DNA from: Bradyrhizobium sp. SRS-191
GTDB taxonomy: Bacteria > Pseudomonadota > Alphaproteobacteria > Rhizobiales > Xanthobacteraceae
Direction of reading: 5' to 3'
Assembly (NCBI RefSeq): GCF_024586915.1
Contig: NZ_JANBVS010000031.1
Location: 1 to 49,374 of the forward strand
Length of the DNA stretch: 49,374 nucleotides
Shown here: piece after piece, positions 10,453 to 18,305 of the stretch
Layout: every line of letters begins with the position of its first letter
Numbering within the stretch: position 1 is the stretch's first letter
Translations under genes and position numbers: made by a program
The notes under the pieces: generated by a model
What the model was told of the DNA's origin: nothing
The model's database searches: none
The model's input: the letters and a program-made list of their open reading frames with translations, nothing else

Positions 10453-11292
10453 ATGGACCGGGACATGGGGACGAATGCAGCACGCTTCGCCGTGGTCCTC
10501 GGGACCAACGACGTCGCCTCGGCGATCGGCGTGCATCTGCATCGCGCGGGCTTCTGCGTGGTGCTGTCGCATGACCCCAATCCCCCGGTCATGCGGCGCA
10601 AGATGGCGTTCCACGACGCCCTGTTCGGCGACAGCGTTCGTGTCGAGAACGTGATCGGCGAGCGCATCGAGAGCACGCTGGACGTGTTCAAGGCGCTCGG
10701 CGATCCCCGGCATGTCCTGGTCACGCCGCTCGGGCTGCTCGATCTTCTGCCGGTCCGCGCTATCGACGTGCTGATCGACGCGCGCATGCAGACGCGCGAG
10801 GTGACACCCAATCTGCGCGGCATGACGCGGCTGTCGGTCGGCATCGGCCCGGGCTTCTCGCCCTCGGCCAATTGCGACGTCGCGATCGAGACCCGGCCCG
10901 ATCGGCTCGGCCGGATCGTCATTGAAGGCTGGACCTCGGCGAAGGATGATGTCGGCGAGCTCGGCGGCGCCGCGTGCCTGGTGCATTCGCCTCATGAGGG
11001 CCGCTGGCACACGCCGGTCGAGATCGGCACGCGGATCTACAAGGGCTTCGTGATCGGTCACCTCTCCGGCATCCCCATCACCGCGCCTTACGACGGCAGC
11101 CTGCGCGGCATCGTTCGCGACGGCAGCGACGTGCCGGCCGGTGTTGCACTGGCCGAGATCGACCCGCGCGGGCGCCACGCGCAGTGGACCGGCATCGACG
11201 CGCACGGCCAGGCCCTGGCGCAGGCGACGCTGGCCGCGATCCGGCTGCACGCCGCTGATCGCATCCGTGCGAGCGCGGCCGGCTCTCGCTGA
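10453..11292 (+). CDS. YqeB/EF2563 family protein (molybdenum hydroxylase accessory)
   Basis: A 279-residue protein with the layout of the EF2563/YqeB family: a Rossmann-like start (VVLGTNDVASAIGVHLHRAG), the RRKMAFHDALF block, TPNLRGMTRLSVGIGPGF, and a C-terminal biotinyl-like beta domain (PVEIGTRIYKGFVIGHL, APYDGSLRGIVRDG, IDPRGR). Known members are tied to selenium-dependent molybdenum hydroxylases; their biochemical role is not settled. Here the gene is divergent from fixR-nifA behind a sigma-54 promoter with a NifA site, so a role in molybdenum or cofactor handling during nitrogen fixation is an inference. No strong ribosome site is visible; ATG 10465 is an alternative start. No selenium genes are seen in the window. 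Confidence 0.8.
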   Translation: MDRDMGTNAARFAVVLGTNDVASAIGVHLHRAGFCVVLSHDPNPPVMRRKMAFHDALFGDSVRVENVIGERIESTLDVFKALGDPRHVLVTPLGLLDLLPVRAIDVLIDARMQTREVTPNLRGMTRLSVGIGPGFSPSANCDVAIETRPDRLGRIVIEGWTSAKDDVGELGGAACLVHSPHEGRWHTPVEIGTRIYKGFVIGHLSGIPITAPYDGSLRGIVRDGSDVPAGVALAEIDPRGRHAQWTGIDAHGQALAQATLAAIRLHAADRIRASAAGSR

Positions 11293-11370
11293 ATCCTCTG
11301 CTGCTGATCCCCCGCTTTCGAACGATTCTGATGAGCCCGCGTCCCCGGAAGCAAGCCGTGGCATCGGGCT

Positions 11371-11386
11371 TGGCATCGCCGTTGCT
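11371..11386 (+). promoter_or_regulatory. sigma-54 promoter of bfd-like gene
   Basis: TGGCATCGCCGTTGCT has the GG-N10-GC core and matches the consensus except for two bases in the -24 half. The predicted start is near 11397, 17 bases before the ATG, with AGGAG at about 11398-11402. No TGT-N10-ACA motif is seen in the 180 bases upstream. Confidence 0.68.
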
Positions 11387-11413
11387 TATCGTTGGCAGGA
11401 GCGAGCAACAGCC

Positions 11414-11656
11414 ATGATCATTTGTTCCTGCAATGTCATCAGCGATACGGCCATTCGCAACGTGGTTACGGCGGCCGACATCACCTTCGGTTCGCCGGCA
11501 CAAGTGTATGATTGCCTCGGCTGCTCCGTGCAATGCGGGCTCTGCTCGCGCTCGGTGAAGCGGATTCTCGACGAACGGACGGGAGACACCGCAAGCGCCG
11601 CCGTCTGGCCGGTGCAGGCCGAGCCAGCGCCGTGCGAGCTGATGTCGATGGCGTGA
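11414..11656 (+). CDS. Bfd-like [2Fe-2S] protein
   Basis: An 80-residue protein of the bacterioferritin-associated ferredoxin family (BFD-like [2Fe-2S] domain). Ligand cysteines appear as CSC near the N terminus and as CLGC-SVQCGLC further on. In E. coli, Bfd helps release iron from bacterioferritin; BFD-like domains also occur in NifU and other redox proteins. With its own sigma-54 promoter and nif/SUF neighbours, a role in supplying iron or electrons for nitrogenase clusters is likely, but this is inference. The C-terminal 25 residues are outside the domain. Confidence 0.85.
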   Translation: MIICSCNVISDTAIRNVVTAADITFGSPAQVYDCLGCSVQCGLCSRSVKRILDERTGDTASAAVWPVQAEPAPCELMSMA

Positions 11657-11690
11657 GCGGTCATCGCGCCCGACATGTCGGATCGCGCGG

Positions 11691-11706
11691 TGTCGGATGT
11701 CGGACA
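11691..11706. promoter_or_regulatory. possible NifA site downstream of bfd-like gene
   Basis: TGT-N10-ACA, 35 bases after the bfd-like stop. No sigma-54 promoter follows it, so it is either a downstream enhancer for the bfd promoter about 300 bases away or a chance match. Confidence 0.3.
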
Positions 11707-11757
11707 AAGCCGACAGGATCTGCTGAGGATGTGCGCCTTGAATCAAACGGCCGTAGT

Positions 11758-12012
11758 TGGGCCTCGCCCTTCGAGACGCCCGCCTACGGCGGGCTCCTCA
11801 GGGTGAGGGGCGAGGCCTGAGCATCGGACGCAGCTCTCTGTCGTCACTCTTTATCATTTCAACGACGAGTAATGTGCAGATCCGGCTACCGAGCTACCAC
11901 TCTCCATGAACACGCCTGTCGGCGTGTTCATGGTCCGTGTGCAGGACCCCCTTGGGTGCCCCCCTCATGGTGAGGAGGCGCGCAGCGCCGTCTCGAACCA
12001 TGAGGCCCGAGA
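11758..12012. repeat. cluster of dispersed palindromes
   Basis: The gene-free stretch 11657-12028 holds three elements. At 11758-11820 is a GAGACGCCCGC / GCGGGCTCCTC type repeat, also found at 20182 and 20806. At 11904-11933 is a perfect 13-base inverted repeat CCATGAACACGCC with a four-base loop. At 11958-12012 is an element with CCTCATGGTGAGGAGGCGCG and its inverse; a relative lies at 20239-20287. No gene is seen. Confidence 0.75.
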
Positions 12013-12028
12013 CGTACCGACAGGCTTA

Positions 12029-12889
12029 TCAAATAAACGGCTTGCCGCCCGTCACCGCCACCGTCGTTCCCGACGTGTAGCTCGACAGCGGATCGACCAG
12101 CATCACATAGGCCGTCGCCAGCTCCGCCGGCTGGCCGGCGCGCTTCATCGGCACCTGCTGGCCGAAGCTCTTCACCTTCTCCTCCGGCATGGTCGAGGGG
12201 ATCAGCGGCGTCCAGATCGGGCCCGGTGCAACCGCGTTGGCGCGGATGCCCTTCTCGGCCAGCATCTGGGCAAGACCACCGGTAAAATTCTGGATCGCGC
12301 CCTTGGTGGTGGCATAAGCGAGCAGGCTCGGATTGGGCATGTCGGAATTGACCGAGGCCGTGTTGACGATCGCGCTGCCCGGCTGCATGTGCGGCACCGC
12401 CGCCTTGGTGAGATAGAACATCGCGTGGATGTTGGTGCGGAAGGTCATCTCCCACTCCTCGTCCGAGATGTCCCCGATATCGCTGAAGGTCGCCTGGTGC
12501 GCGGCATTGTTGACCAGGATGTCGATGCCGCCGAGCTCGTCGACGGCGCGCTGGATGATCGCCCGGCAATGCGCAGGCTGCTGGATGTCACCGGGCATCA
12601 GGACCGCCTTGCGGCCTTCCTTCTCGATCAGCTCTCGCACCTCGCGGGCGTCATCATGCTCCTCGAGATAGGAGATCAGGACGTCGGCACCCTCGCGCGC
12701 ATAGGCGATTGCGACGGCACGGCCGATGCCGCTGTCGCCACCGGTGATCACGGCCTTCTTGCCCGTGAGCCTGCCCGAGCCCTTGTAGCTGGTCTCGCCG
12801 TGATCGGGTCTGGGCTGCATCTTTGCCGTCGTGCCCGGCATGGCCTGTTGCTGCGGCGGAAACGGCGGCTTGGGATGATGGTCGGACAT
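12029..12889 (-). CDS. short-chain dehydrogenase, YghA/stress type
   Basis: An NAD(P)-dependent oxidoreductase of 286 residues. After a proline/glutamine-rich N terminus it has the cofactor motif TGGDSGIG, NNAAHQ, and the catalytic YATTK. The long N-terminal arm with LTGKKAVITGGDSGIGRA is typical of the YghA / general stress protein 39 group. The ATG at 12889 has GAGGAG upstream; an open frame to 12982 is not needed. The substrate is unknown. It is divergent from a small hydrophilic protein, and GGAAC motifs in the gap suggest general stress sigma (EcfG) control. Confidence 0.88.
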   Translation of the reverse strand: MSDHHPKPPFPPQQQAMPGTTAKMQPRPDHGETSYKGSGRLTGKKAVITGGDSGIGRAVAIAYAREGADVLISYLEEHDDAREVRELIEKEGRKAVLMPGDIQQPAHCRAIIQRAVDELGGIDILVNNAAHQATFSDIGDISDEEWEMTFRTNIHAMFYLTKAAVPHMQPGSAIVNTASVNSDMPNPSLLAYATTKGAIQNFTGGLAQMLAEKGIRANAVAPGPIWTPLIPSTMPEEKVKSFGQQVPMKRAGQPAELATAYVMLVDPLSSYTSGTTVAVTGGKPFI

Positions 12890-12918
12890 GAGCGCACTCC
12901 TCGCGTTTGATGCTGCAT

Positions 12919-13009
12919 CAATTGCAGGGCCGGCGTCGTGTTCCTGTACGCCGAGGGAGCGACAACCGGCCGTTCGTCGCACGGAACGTCATCACCTTCA
13001 CCCGCATTG
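12919..13009. promoter_or_regulatory. possible divergent EcfG-type stress promoters
   Basis: GGAAC at 12944-12940 (minus) is followed after 17 bases by ATTG; GGAAC at 12983-12987 (plus) is followed after 17 bases by CATT. The alphaproteobacterial EcfG consensus is GGAAC-N16/17-CGTT, so only the -35 half is perfect. Both would give leaders of 20-30 bases to the divergent genes. Confidence 0.35.
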
Positions 13010-13041
13010 CTCTGATGATGACGACAGGGAAGGAGCGAGCC

Positions 13042-13212
13042 ATGACCAAGGATCTCCCCATCAACGGACGCGAACCCGACCGCTCCGAAGACGACATCCA
13101 GCGCGATCAGCTCGGTCCGCGCGGCGTGCCCGGCAGCGAGGATCCAGCGAAGATGACGTCGCAACGGGAGAAGAAGACCCCCGATGATGTCGATCCCGGA
13201 CATACGGCGTGA
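13042..13212 (+). CDS. small hydrophilic protein, unknown function
   Basis: A 56-residue, highly charged protein without membrane segments or cysteines, ending in DVDPGHTA. The ATG at 13042 has a strong GGAAGGAG site. It is divergent from the stress-type dehydrogenase and resembles the short disordered stress proteins common in rhizobia. I do not recognise a named family. An upstream in-frame start is possible but lacks a comparable ribosome site. Confidence 0.6.
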   Translation: MTKDLPINGREPDRSEDDIQRDQLGPRGVPGSEDPAKMTSQREKKTPDDVDPGHTA

Positions 13213-13280
13213 TGGGATCTTCTAATGGTGACGATAGGAGTGAGGAGATCGAAGTCCACGACGCTCACCACCCGTTCCGC

Positions 13281-13540
13281 TGCCCCTCACCCCAACCCTC
13301 TCCCCGTGAAGAACGGGGAGAGGGAGCGTAGCGCCGCTGGCGCCAATACAAGAACTCACAAGAAACACGCATTTTCATTGCAGCCGTCCCCTGCATCTAC
13401 GCTACAGATATGATTACACAGCGAATATCTGACGGCTGATAGTTCGCGCCTTCTCAAAGATGCAAAGCCAGCACTCGCCACACGGGCGGTGCGCTCCCTC
13501 TCCCCGTTCTTACGGGGAGAGGGTTGGGGTGAGGGGCAGC
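13281..13540. repeat. inverted pair of dispersed palindromes
   Basis: Left arm 13281-13327 and right arm about 13491-13540 are inverted copies built on CTCTCCCCGT-n-ACGGGGAGAG flanked by CCTCACCCCAACC. The left arm is identical over 47 bases to 48181-48227. The 160 bases between the arms hold no evident gene. Confidence 0.85.
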
Positions 13541-13603
13541 AACACGGGAGGTCGCAATGATTCCACAAGTCCGCTTCTCGCCGCCCGCGACCTAAGCTTC
13601 ACC

Positions 13604-13759
13604 TCAATGCGTGTTGCTCTCACCCCACTGCTCAAGATCCTTCGCCGCCTCAGACCGCTGCTCCTTCTCCGGCTTCTCGGCCCAGGGCTTGTCGGTCTGC
13701 TTCATCGATCCCCAGTCGCTTTCCTGGCGCGGATCGTCCTTCGGTGTTTCCTTGCTCAT
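13604..13759 (-). CDS. small charged protein, unknown function
   Basis: A 51-residue hydrophilic protein (begins MSKETPKDDPRQ, rich in K, E, D and W) with an AAAGGA ribosome site. It follows the DUF2934 gene by 22 bases on the same strand and is probably co-transcribed. No family is recognised; the composition suggests a disordered stress protein. Confidence 0.6.
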   Translation of the reverse strand: MSKETPKDDPRQESDWGSMKQTDKPWAEKPEKEQRSEAAKDLEQWGESNTH

Positions 13760-13781
13760 GGCTGATCCTTTCGTGTCGCGT

Positions 13782-13970
13782 TCATCCCGGCAGAATGGTC
13801 GGCGGCGCTGCCGTCGCTTCGTCATGCAGCTCGTCGCTTTCACGGACCTCGCGCTCGGCCTGATACCAGAACTCATCTTCGCGACCGTCCGGACGCCCGG
13901 ACTGCTCCCACAATTGATGGGCGCGTTCGCGAATCCTGTCTTGCAGACCCGTGTCGCTGCTCTGTTCCAT
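13782..13970 (-). CDS. DUF2934 family protein
   Basis: A 62-residue protein with the DUF2934 core, IRERAHQLWEQSGRPDG followed by a tryptophan-containing helix (EFWYQAERE). The function of the family is unknown. The ATG at 13970 with GAGGAG upstream is preferred over the longer frame from 14036. A GGAAC motif at 14034-14030 followed after 17 bases by ATTG could be a stress sigma promoter. The downstream small gene (13604-13759) is probably in the same transcript. Confidence 0.78.
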   Translation of the reverse strand: MEQSSDTGLQDRIRERAHQLWEQSGRPDGREDEFWYQAEREVRESDELHDEATAAPPTILPG

Positions 13971-14097
13971 GATGCTCCTCGCAGGCCGTGGTGGCATGAC
14001 CTGCGTGGCAATCATCCGGGCAACGCGATGTTCCAAGACGAGGCGACGCCCGGGCGATCGGCCGCAGCCCGCGCACCGCTCAGGACGGCTGCCCGCG

Positions 14098-14454
14098 TCA
14101 GCTCAGATTGCCCGGCATGAAGCAGCGGATCGAGGTGCCCAGCGAACCCTTGATCGGCCACACCATCGTGCGCCCGGCGCGGTTCGGCTCGGTGATCACG
14201 GCATCGTCGGGGACCACGATCCACTCGCCATCGAGCCGCACGCGATAATGCGTGCCTTGCAGATCCCAGTCAGGATCGGAGACGGCGAGGCCGTCCGCAT
14301 CCGAGCAGCACGGACCGCGTCCGCTCTTGAGGCTGTCGAACCAACCCTTGAGTGGCGAGTTGGCATAGCGACCGTCGTCACGCGCAACGGCACGGTTGAA
14401 GGACAGCGCAGCCGCCAAGGCTGCGCTGCTCAGCACGAGCAAGGTTCTGGTCAT
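14098..14454 (-). CDS. small exported protein with CC-AD motif
   Basis: A 118-residue protein with an N-terminal signal peptide (about residues 1-24, MTRTLLVLSSAALAAALS then a polar cleavage region). The mature part has GPCCSDADG, then a beta-rich segment with YRVRLDGEWIVVPDDAVI and a late cysteine (RCFMPG). A second gene at 32105-32497 shares this plan (SCCGEADAY, EVPEHKLKW, late cysteine), so the two are distant paralogues. The function is unknown. It lies next to the FlhS sensor gene on the same strand but 130 bases downstream. Confidence 0.72.
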   Translation of the reverse strand: MTRTLLVLSSAALAAALSFNRAVARDDGRYANSPLKGWFDSLKSGRGPCCSDADGLAVSDPDWDLQGTHYRVRLDGEWIVVPDDAVITEPNRAGRTMVWPIKGSLGTSIRCFMPGNLS

Positions 14455-14583
14455 CTGATCACCGCAAGCTACCGGCGCGTGCTCCGGACTGCGGCTCACG
14501 CGGATCCAAAGTCGCTCGTTGAAATGCAGCGTCGGATTGTTTGTTCCTAGGCAGAGTTGCCGCCTCATGGCGGCGCAACCTCT

Positions 14584-15948
14584 TCAGGCCGCATCCGCCG
14601 GCGCCATGGCGTCCGCCGGCACCAGCGCCTCGATCGTGACCCCCGCGCCCGTGGACGCCACTGTGAGTGTGCCGCCGAGCGCCAGCAACCGTTCGCGCAT
14701 GCCGGTCAGGCCGAAGCCGAGCTTGTGCTCGGGCGTGAGCCCGCGACCGTCGTCACGCACGCGCACCCGCGTGTAGCTGCGGCGATGCCCCGCCACGATC
14801 TGCTGCAGCGGCTCGATGCTGACATCGACCGAGCTGGCCTCGGCATGGCGGAACACGTTGGTCAGCGCCTCCTGCACCACGCGGTAGATCGTCAGTTCCG
14901 CGGTCTCGTTGCTGCGCACGAGGGTGTCGGCGAGGGTGGTCTCGATCGCGACCTCGGGCCGCGACTCCCGCCACAGCCGCACCAGCGCGCCGAGCGCTTC
15001 GCGCAGGCCGAGTTCGGCGAGCCCCACCGGGCGCAGCCGCTCCAGGATGCGGCGGTTGAACTGCTGCACTGCGTTGACCTGGTCGAGGATCGCCTGGCCG
15101 TGCCGGCGCATCGCGCCGACGTCCAGCGTCGCTGCGTCCGGCAAGCGCATCAGCGCGCTGGCATGGGCGCGCAGCGCGAACAGATGCGGCCCGAACTCGT
15201 CATGCAGCTCGCGCGCGATCTCCTTGCGCTCGAGGTCCTGCAGCGACACGGTGCGCTCGGCGAGACGGCGCTTCTCCTCCACCGCCTCGCCGAGCGCGCC
15301 GGCAAGATGGTTGAGCTTGGCGCACAGCGCGGCGAGCTCGGGTGCGCCGCCCGGCTTGACGCGGGCGTCATAGGCTCCCGCCTCGATCCGGCTCATCGCC
15401 TCGGAGAGATCGCCGAGTGGCGCCAGCGCGCGGCCGACGACGAGCGTCGTGATGCCGAACAGCGCCAGGCCGACCAGCGAACCGACCACCAGCTGCGTGA
15501 CGATGCCGTCCCAGATCTCGGCGATCTCGTCGTCGGGGTGCGAGGTGATCACCAGCGTGTCGGCCCGTCCGGCGACGATCACGGGCATGCTGACCGAGGT
15601 CTTGTCGGGATGCACCAGCGCGATGAACCAGGCCGGCGCCGCACGGCCCACGCCCGAGGATGACGGCGCCTGCACCGGCATCCCCTGCCGGGTGACGCTG
15701 ACATGGCGCAGCGGGCCGAGATCGCTGACGATGCGGTTCAGCCGCGCGTCCGGATCCGGTGCGTCATTCACCTCGTCCATGATGGTCTCGACGAAGGCGC
15801 GGGTCAGGCGGATGACGCTCTGGTCCTCGGCGAGCACGCGCGGCGCCGCCTCCAGCGCCAAACGGCCGATGTTGATCGCGAGCCCGAGCATCAGCACCAG
15901 CGCGAGCAGCACGTTGATGCGCCTGCGCAACGACCAATCCTGCCACAT
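14584..15948 (-). CDS. flhS: sensor histidine kinase, FlhS/MoxY type
   Basis: A 454-residue membrane kinase of the NarX/UhpB class. A transmembrane helix lies at about 11-30, a periplasmic region at about 35-155, a second helix at about 160-185, then HAMP, the HisKA_3 phosphorylation site ERKEIARELHDEFG, and an HATPase domain with DDGRG and GFGLTGMRERL. The ATG at 15948 has GGCGGAAAG; the same frame is open much further upstream but into the regulator gene, so the long version is rejected. It is divergent from a LuxR-type regulator and next to S-formylglutathione hydrolase, the layout of FlhSR of Paracoccus, which controls methanol and formaldehyde genes. The symbol rests on this context. Confidence 0.8.
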   Translation of the reverse strand: MWQDWSLRRRINVLLALVLMLGLAINIGRLALEAAPRVLAEDQSVIRLTRAFVETIMDEVNDAPDPDARLNRIVSDLGPLRHVSVTRQGMPVQAPSSSGVGRAAPAWFIALVHPDKTSVSMPVIVAGRADTLVITSHPDDEIAEIWDGIVTQLVVGSLVGLALFGITTLVVGRALAPLGDLSEAMSRIEAGAYDARVKPGGAPELAALCAKLNHLAGALGEAVEEKRRLAERTVSLQDLERKEIARELHDEFGPHLFALRAHASALMRLPDAATLDVGAMRRHGQAILDQVNAVQQFNRRILERLRPVGLAELGLREALGALVRLWRESRPEVAIETTLADTLVRSNETAELTIYRVVQEALTNVFRHAEASSVDVSIEPLQQIVAGHRRSYTRVRVRDDGRGLTPEHKLGFGLTGMRERLLALGGTLTVASTGAGVTIEALVPADAMAPADAA

Positions 15949-15965
15949 TCTTTCCGCCTCAAAGC

Positions 15966-15987
15966 CCAAGTTTCTGACACCAAGTTT
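15966..15987. promoter_or_regulatory. direct repeats in the flhS-flhR divergent region
   Basis: CCAAGTTT occurs at 15966-15973 and 15980-15987. Further ATGCAT palindromes lie near 16070-16087. The 180-base gap between the divergent genes is AT-richer than its surroundings and must hold both promoters. Binding of FlhR here is only a guess. Confidence 0.3.
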
Positions 15988-16128
15988 TTCACTCGGTGTT
16001 TCACACGCACTCACATTGACAGACAAATCCGCCAGCGATCTAATTGCAATATCATGCAATGCCGCGCAGCATGCATCCATGATGCATCGCAACAATGACG
16101 CGAGTTGAGAGTCCGGGACCCCAAGGCC

Positions 16129-16749
16129 ATGCGCGTACTGATCGTCGATGATCATCCCATCGTGGCCTCCGGCTGTCGGGCCCTGCTGTCGGCCGATCCC
16201 GACGTGGTGCTGATCGAGGCGGCGGACGCGGAAAGCGGCGAGACCAGCTTCATCGCCGAGCGTCCCGACGTCTGTGTCATCGACATCAACCTGCCGACCG
16301 TCTCCGGCTTCGAGCTGGCCCGCCGCATCCTCGCCCGCGACGCCCAGGCCCGGCTGATCATGTTCAGCATGAACGACGATCCGGTGTTCGCCGCGCGCGC
16401 CATCGATATCGGCGCCAAGGGCTATGTGTCGAAGAGCGGCGATCCCAACGATCTGGCGGAAGCGATCCGCGAGGTCTCCGGCGGCGGCAGCTATCTGCCG
16501 CCGGCGATCGCGCGCAGCATCGCGTTTGCGGGCGCGGCCGTGGCGCAGAGCCCATTGGCCAAGCTGACCTCGCGCGAGCTCGAGATCCTGCGCCTGCTCA
16601 GCGCCGGCAAGAGCCTGTCGGAGATCGCCTGGCTGATCCACTCGTCCTACAAGACGGTGGCGAACACCTCCTCGATCATCCGCCAGAAGCTCGGGGTGCG
16701 AACGTCCGGCGAGCTGGTGCGTTTGGCGATCGAGAACGGCGTCGCTTGA
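16129..16749 (+). CDS. flhR: LuxR-type response regulator, FlhR/MoxX type
   Basis: A 206-residue NarL/FixJ-family regulator. The receiver domain (1-120) has the acidic pocket VDDH, the phospho-acceptor aspartate in VCVIDINLP and the lysine in YVSKSGDP. A LuxR HTH (about 140-200) follows, with LTSRELEILRLLSAGKSLSEIA. The ATG at 16129 matches the usual receiver beginning (MRVLIVDDHP). It is divergent from its likely kinase and upstream of fghA on the same strand, so it probably controls the methanol/formaldehyde genes here. The gene ends inside a tandem 16-base duplication (16741-16772). Confidence 0.82.
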   Translation: MRVLIVDDHPIVASGCRALLSADPDVVLIEAADAESGETSFIAERPDVCVIDINLPTVSGFELARRILARDAQARLIMFSMNDDPVFAARAIDIGAKGYVSKSGDPNDLAEAIREVSGGGSYLPPAIARSIAFAGAAVAQSPLAKLTSRELEILRLLSAGKSLSEIAWLIHSSYKTVANTSSIIRQKLGVRTSGELVRLAIENGVA

Positions 16750-16775
16750 CATCCACGTCGCTTGACATCCACGTC
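16741..16775. repeat. tandem 16-base duplication at the flhR stop
   Basis: The unit GTCGCTTGACATCCAC occurs twice in a row and a third GTC follows. The first copy contains the flhR stop codon. Each copy carries TTGACA, a perfect -35 element, but no good -10 element follows. Confidence 0.9.
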
Positions 16776-16827
16776 AGCGGCGCGCTCCGTTCCGCCGCCC
16801 TCAATCTCGATTCCGACAGGTGATCCC

Positions 16828-17673
16828 ATGACGCTCACGACCGTCTCGCAGAACAAGTCCCATGGCGGCGTCCAGGGCGTCTATCGCCATGCCAGCCAGG
16901 AGACCAAGACCGAGATGACGTTCTCGGTGTTCGTGCCGGCCCATGCGCCAGACGCAAAACTCCCGGTCGTCTGGTATCTGTCCGGCCTCACCTGCACCCA
17001 CGCCAATGTCACCGAGAAGGGCGAGTTCCGCGCCGCCTGCGCCGAGCTCGGCTTGATCTTCGTCGCGCCGGACACCTCGCCGCGCGGCGACGGCGTTCCC
17101 GGCGATGCCAACAACGCCTATGATTTCGGCCTCGGCGCCGGCTTCTATGTCGATGCAACGCAAGAGCCGTTTGCGAAGAACTATCGGATGTGGAGCTACG
17201 TCACCGAGGAGCTGCCGCACGTGGTCGCGGCGAACTTCCCGGTCGATCCGCGACGGCAGTCGGTGATGGGCCATTCGATGGGCGGCCATGGCGCGCTGAC
17301 GGTGGCGCTGCGCAACCCCGACCGCTATCGCGCGGCAAGCGCGTTCTCGCCGATCGTCGCGCCCTCGCAGGTGCCGTGGGGCGAGAAGGCGCTCACAGGC
17401 TATCTCGGCAGCGACAAGGCGGCGTGGCGCAAGCACGATGCGGTGGCGTTGATCGAGGACGGCGCGCGCGTCTCCGACCTGCTGGTCGATGTCGGCACCG
17501 CCGACCAGTTCCTCGAGCAACAGCTGCGGCCGGAGCTGCTCAAGGCGGCCTGCGAGAAGGCCAACATTCCCCTCCTGCTGCGCAAGCAGGACGGCTACGA
17601 CCACAGCTACTACTTCATCTCGACCTACATGGCCGATCATCTGCGCTGGCACGCGGCGCGGCTCGGGCGCTGA
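16828..17673 (+). CDS. fghA: S-formylglutathione hydrolase
   Basis: Hydrolyses S-formylglutathione to formate and glutathione, the step after glutathione-dependent formaldehyde dehydrogenase (gene at 39609). The 281-residue alpha/beta hydrolase of the esterase D family has the nucleophile in GHSMGGHG, the SGLTCTHAN oxyanion region, and a late DGYDHSYYFI with the catalytic histidine. The ATG at 16828 has AGGTGAT upstream. It is probably transcribed after flhR, with a 78-base gap. Confidence 0.93.
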   Translation: MTLTTVSQNKSHGGVQGVYRHASQETKTEMTFSVFVPAHAPDAKLPVVWYLSGLTCTHANVTEKGEFRAACAELGLIFVAPDTSPRGDGVPGDANNAYDFGLGAGFYVDATQEPFAKNYRMWSYVTEELPHVVAANFPVDPRRQSVMGHSMGGHGALTVALRNPDRYRAASAFSPIVAPSQVPWGEKALTGYLGSDKAAWRKHDAVALIEDGARVSDLLVDVGTADQFLEQQLRPELLKAACEKANIPLLLRKQDGYDHSYYFISTYMADHLRWHAARLGR

Positions 17674-17879
17674 TATCAGCTTCGGCTTGATTTGCCCGTC
17701 GGGCGCGATGACGCGCGACGGAGGCGTACTGATCGCGTCCAGCACCTGACCCTTGCGTGCGCGCAGACGGCCATTTCCGTCGCGCGCTCAAGGTGATCAC
17801 CGCTGTCCAGTCCGCAGGCGAAAAATAATCCGCTTTCGCTTTTCCGGAATTCATGGTTGTCTGGCGCATCCCGCCTCAT

Positions 17880-18250
17880 CGAGAGGGCGTATCGCGGTCG
17901 TCACGAACGTGGAGTGCGGGATGCGGTGGACGCCGGCGGCGCGCAGCAGGCTCGTGAGAGCATGCGGACGAACGTGCCACGGCGTACGGCCAAGTCGCGT
18001 GGTCCTGGCATCCCGAAGCCGATGCCCCCGCGGCGGCGCGCCCGAGGCGTGTCGTCGCGCACGGTGACCAGAAAGCCCGGCGCACCGGGGAGAACGCGAA
18101 GCAACCGTTAAGACCATCCGCGCAGGGAGGGCCGGGATGTCCCAGCCGAACCTGTGGTACCTGCCGCCTGCATTTCTTTCTGCAGGCGGGCCATGGGGGC
18201 GGCAGGCTCCCGGCCTTCCCTGCGCCTCTCTTGTTGTGAGAGAGGCGATC
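17880..18250 (+). repeat. long dispersed intergenic repeat
   Basis: The gene-free stretch 17674-18305 is filled by an element that runs from the GTCGTCACGAACGTGGAGTG region to a hairpin GCCTGCA-TTTCTTTC-TGCAGGC (about 18170-18190) and a terminal GAGAG palindrome. An inverted partial copy starts at the right edge of the window (49272-49374). From memory this resembles a repeat found many times in Bradyrhizobium genomes. Short frames inside it look spurious. Confidence 0.7.
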
Positions 18251-18305
18251 GAGATGCACAGCTCGGGCGTCAGAAGCCGCGAGGATGCAGCGTCACGTCT
18301 GTTGG

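Noticed and set aside
13281..13540. CRISPR array from repeated palindromes
   Set aside because: Copies are few, inverted and dispersed over the window, without regular spacers or cas genes.
15949..16752. N-terminal extension of the FlhS frame
   Set aside because: It is antisense to flhR, and a good start with a ribosome site and signal-like helix exists at 15948.
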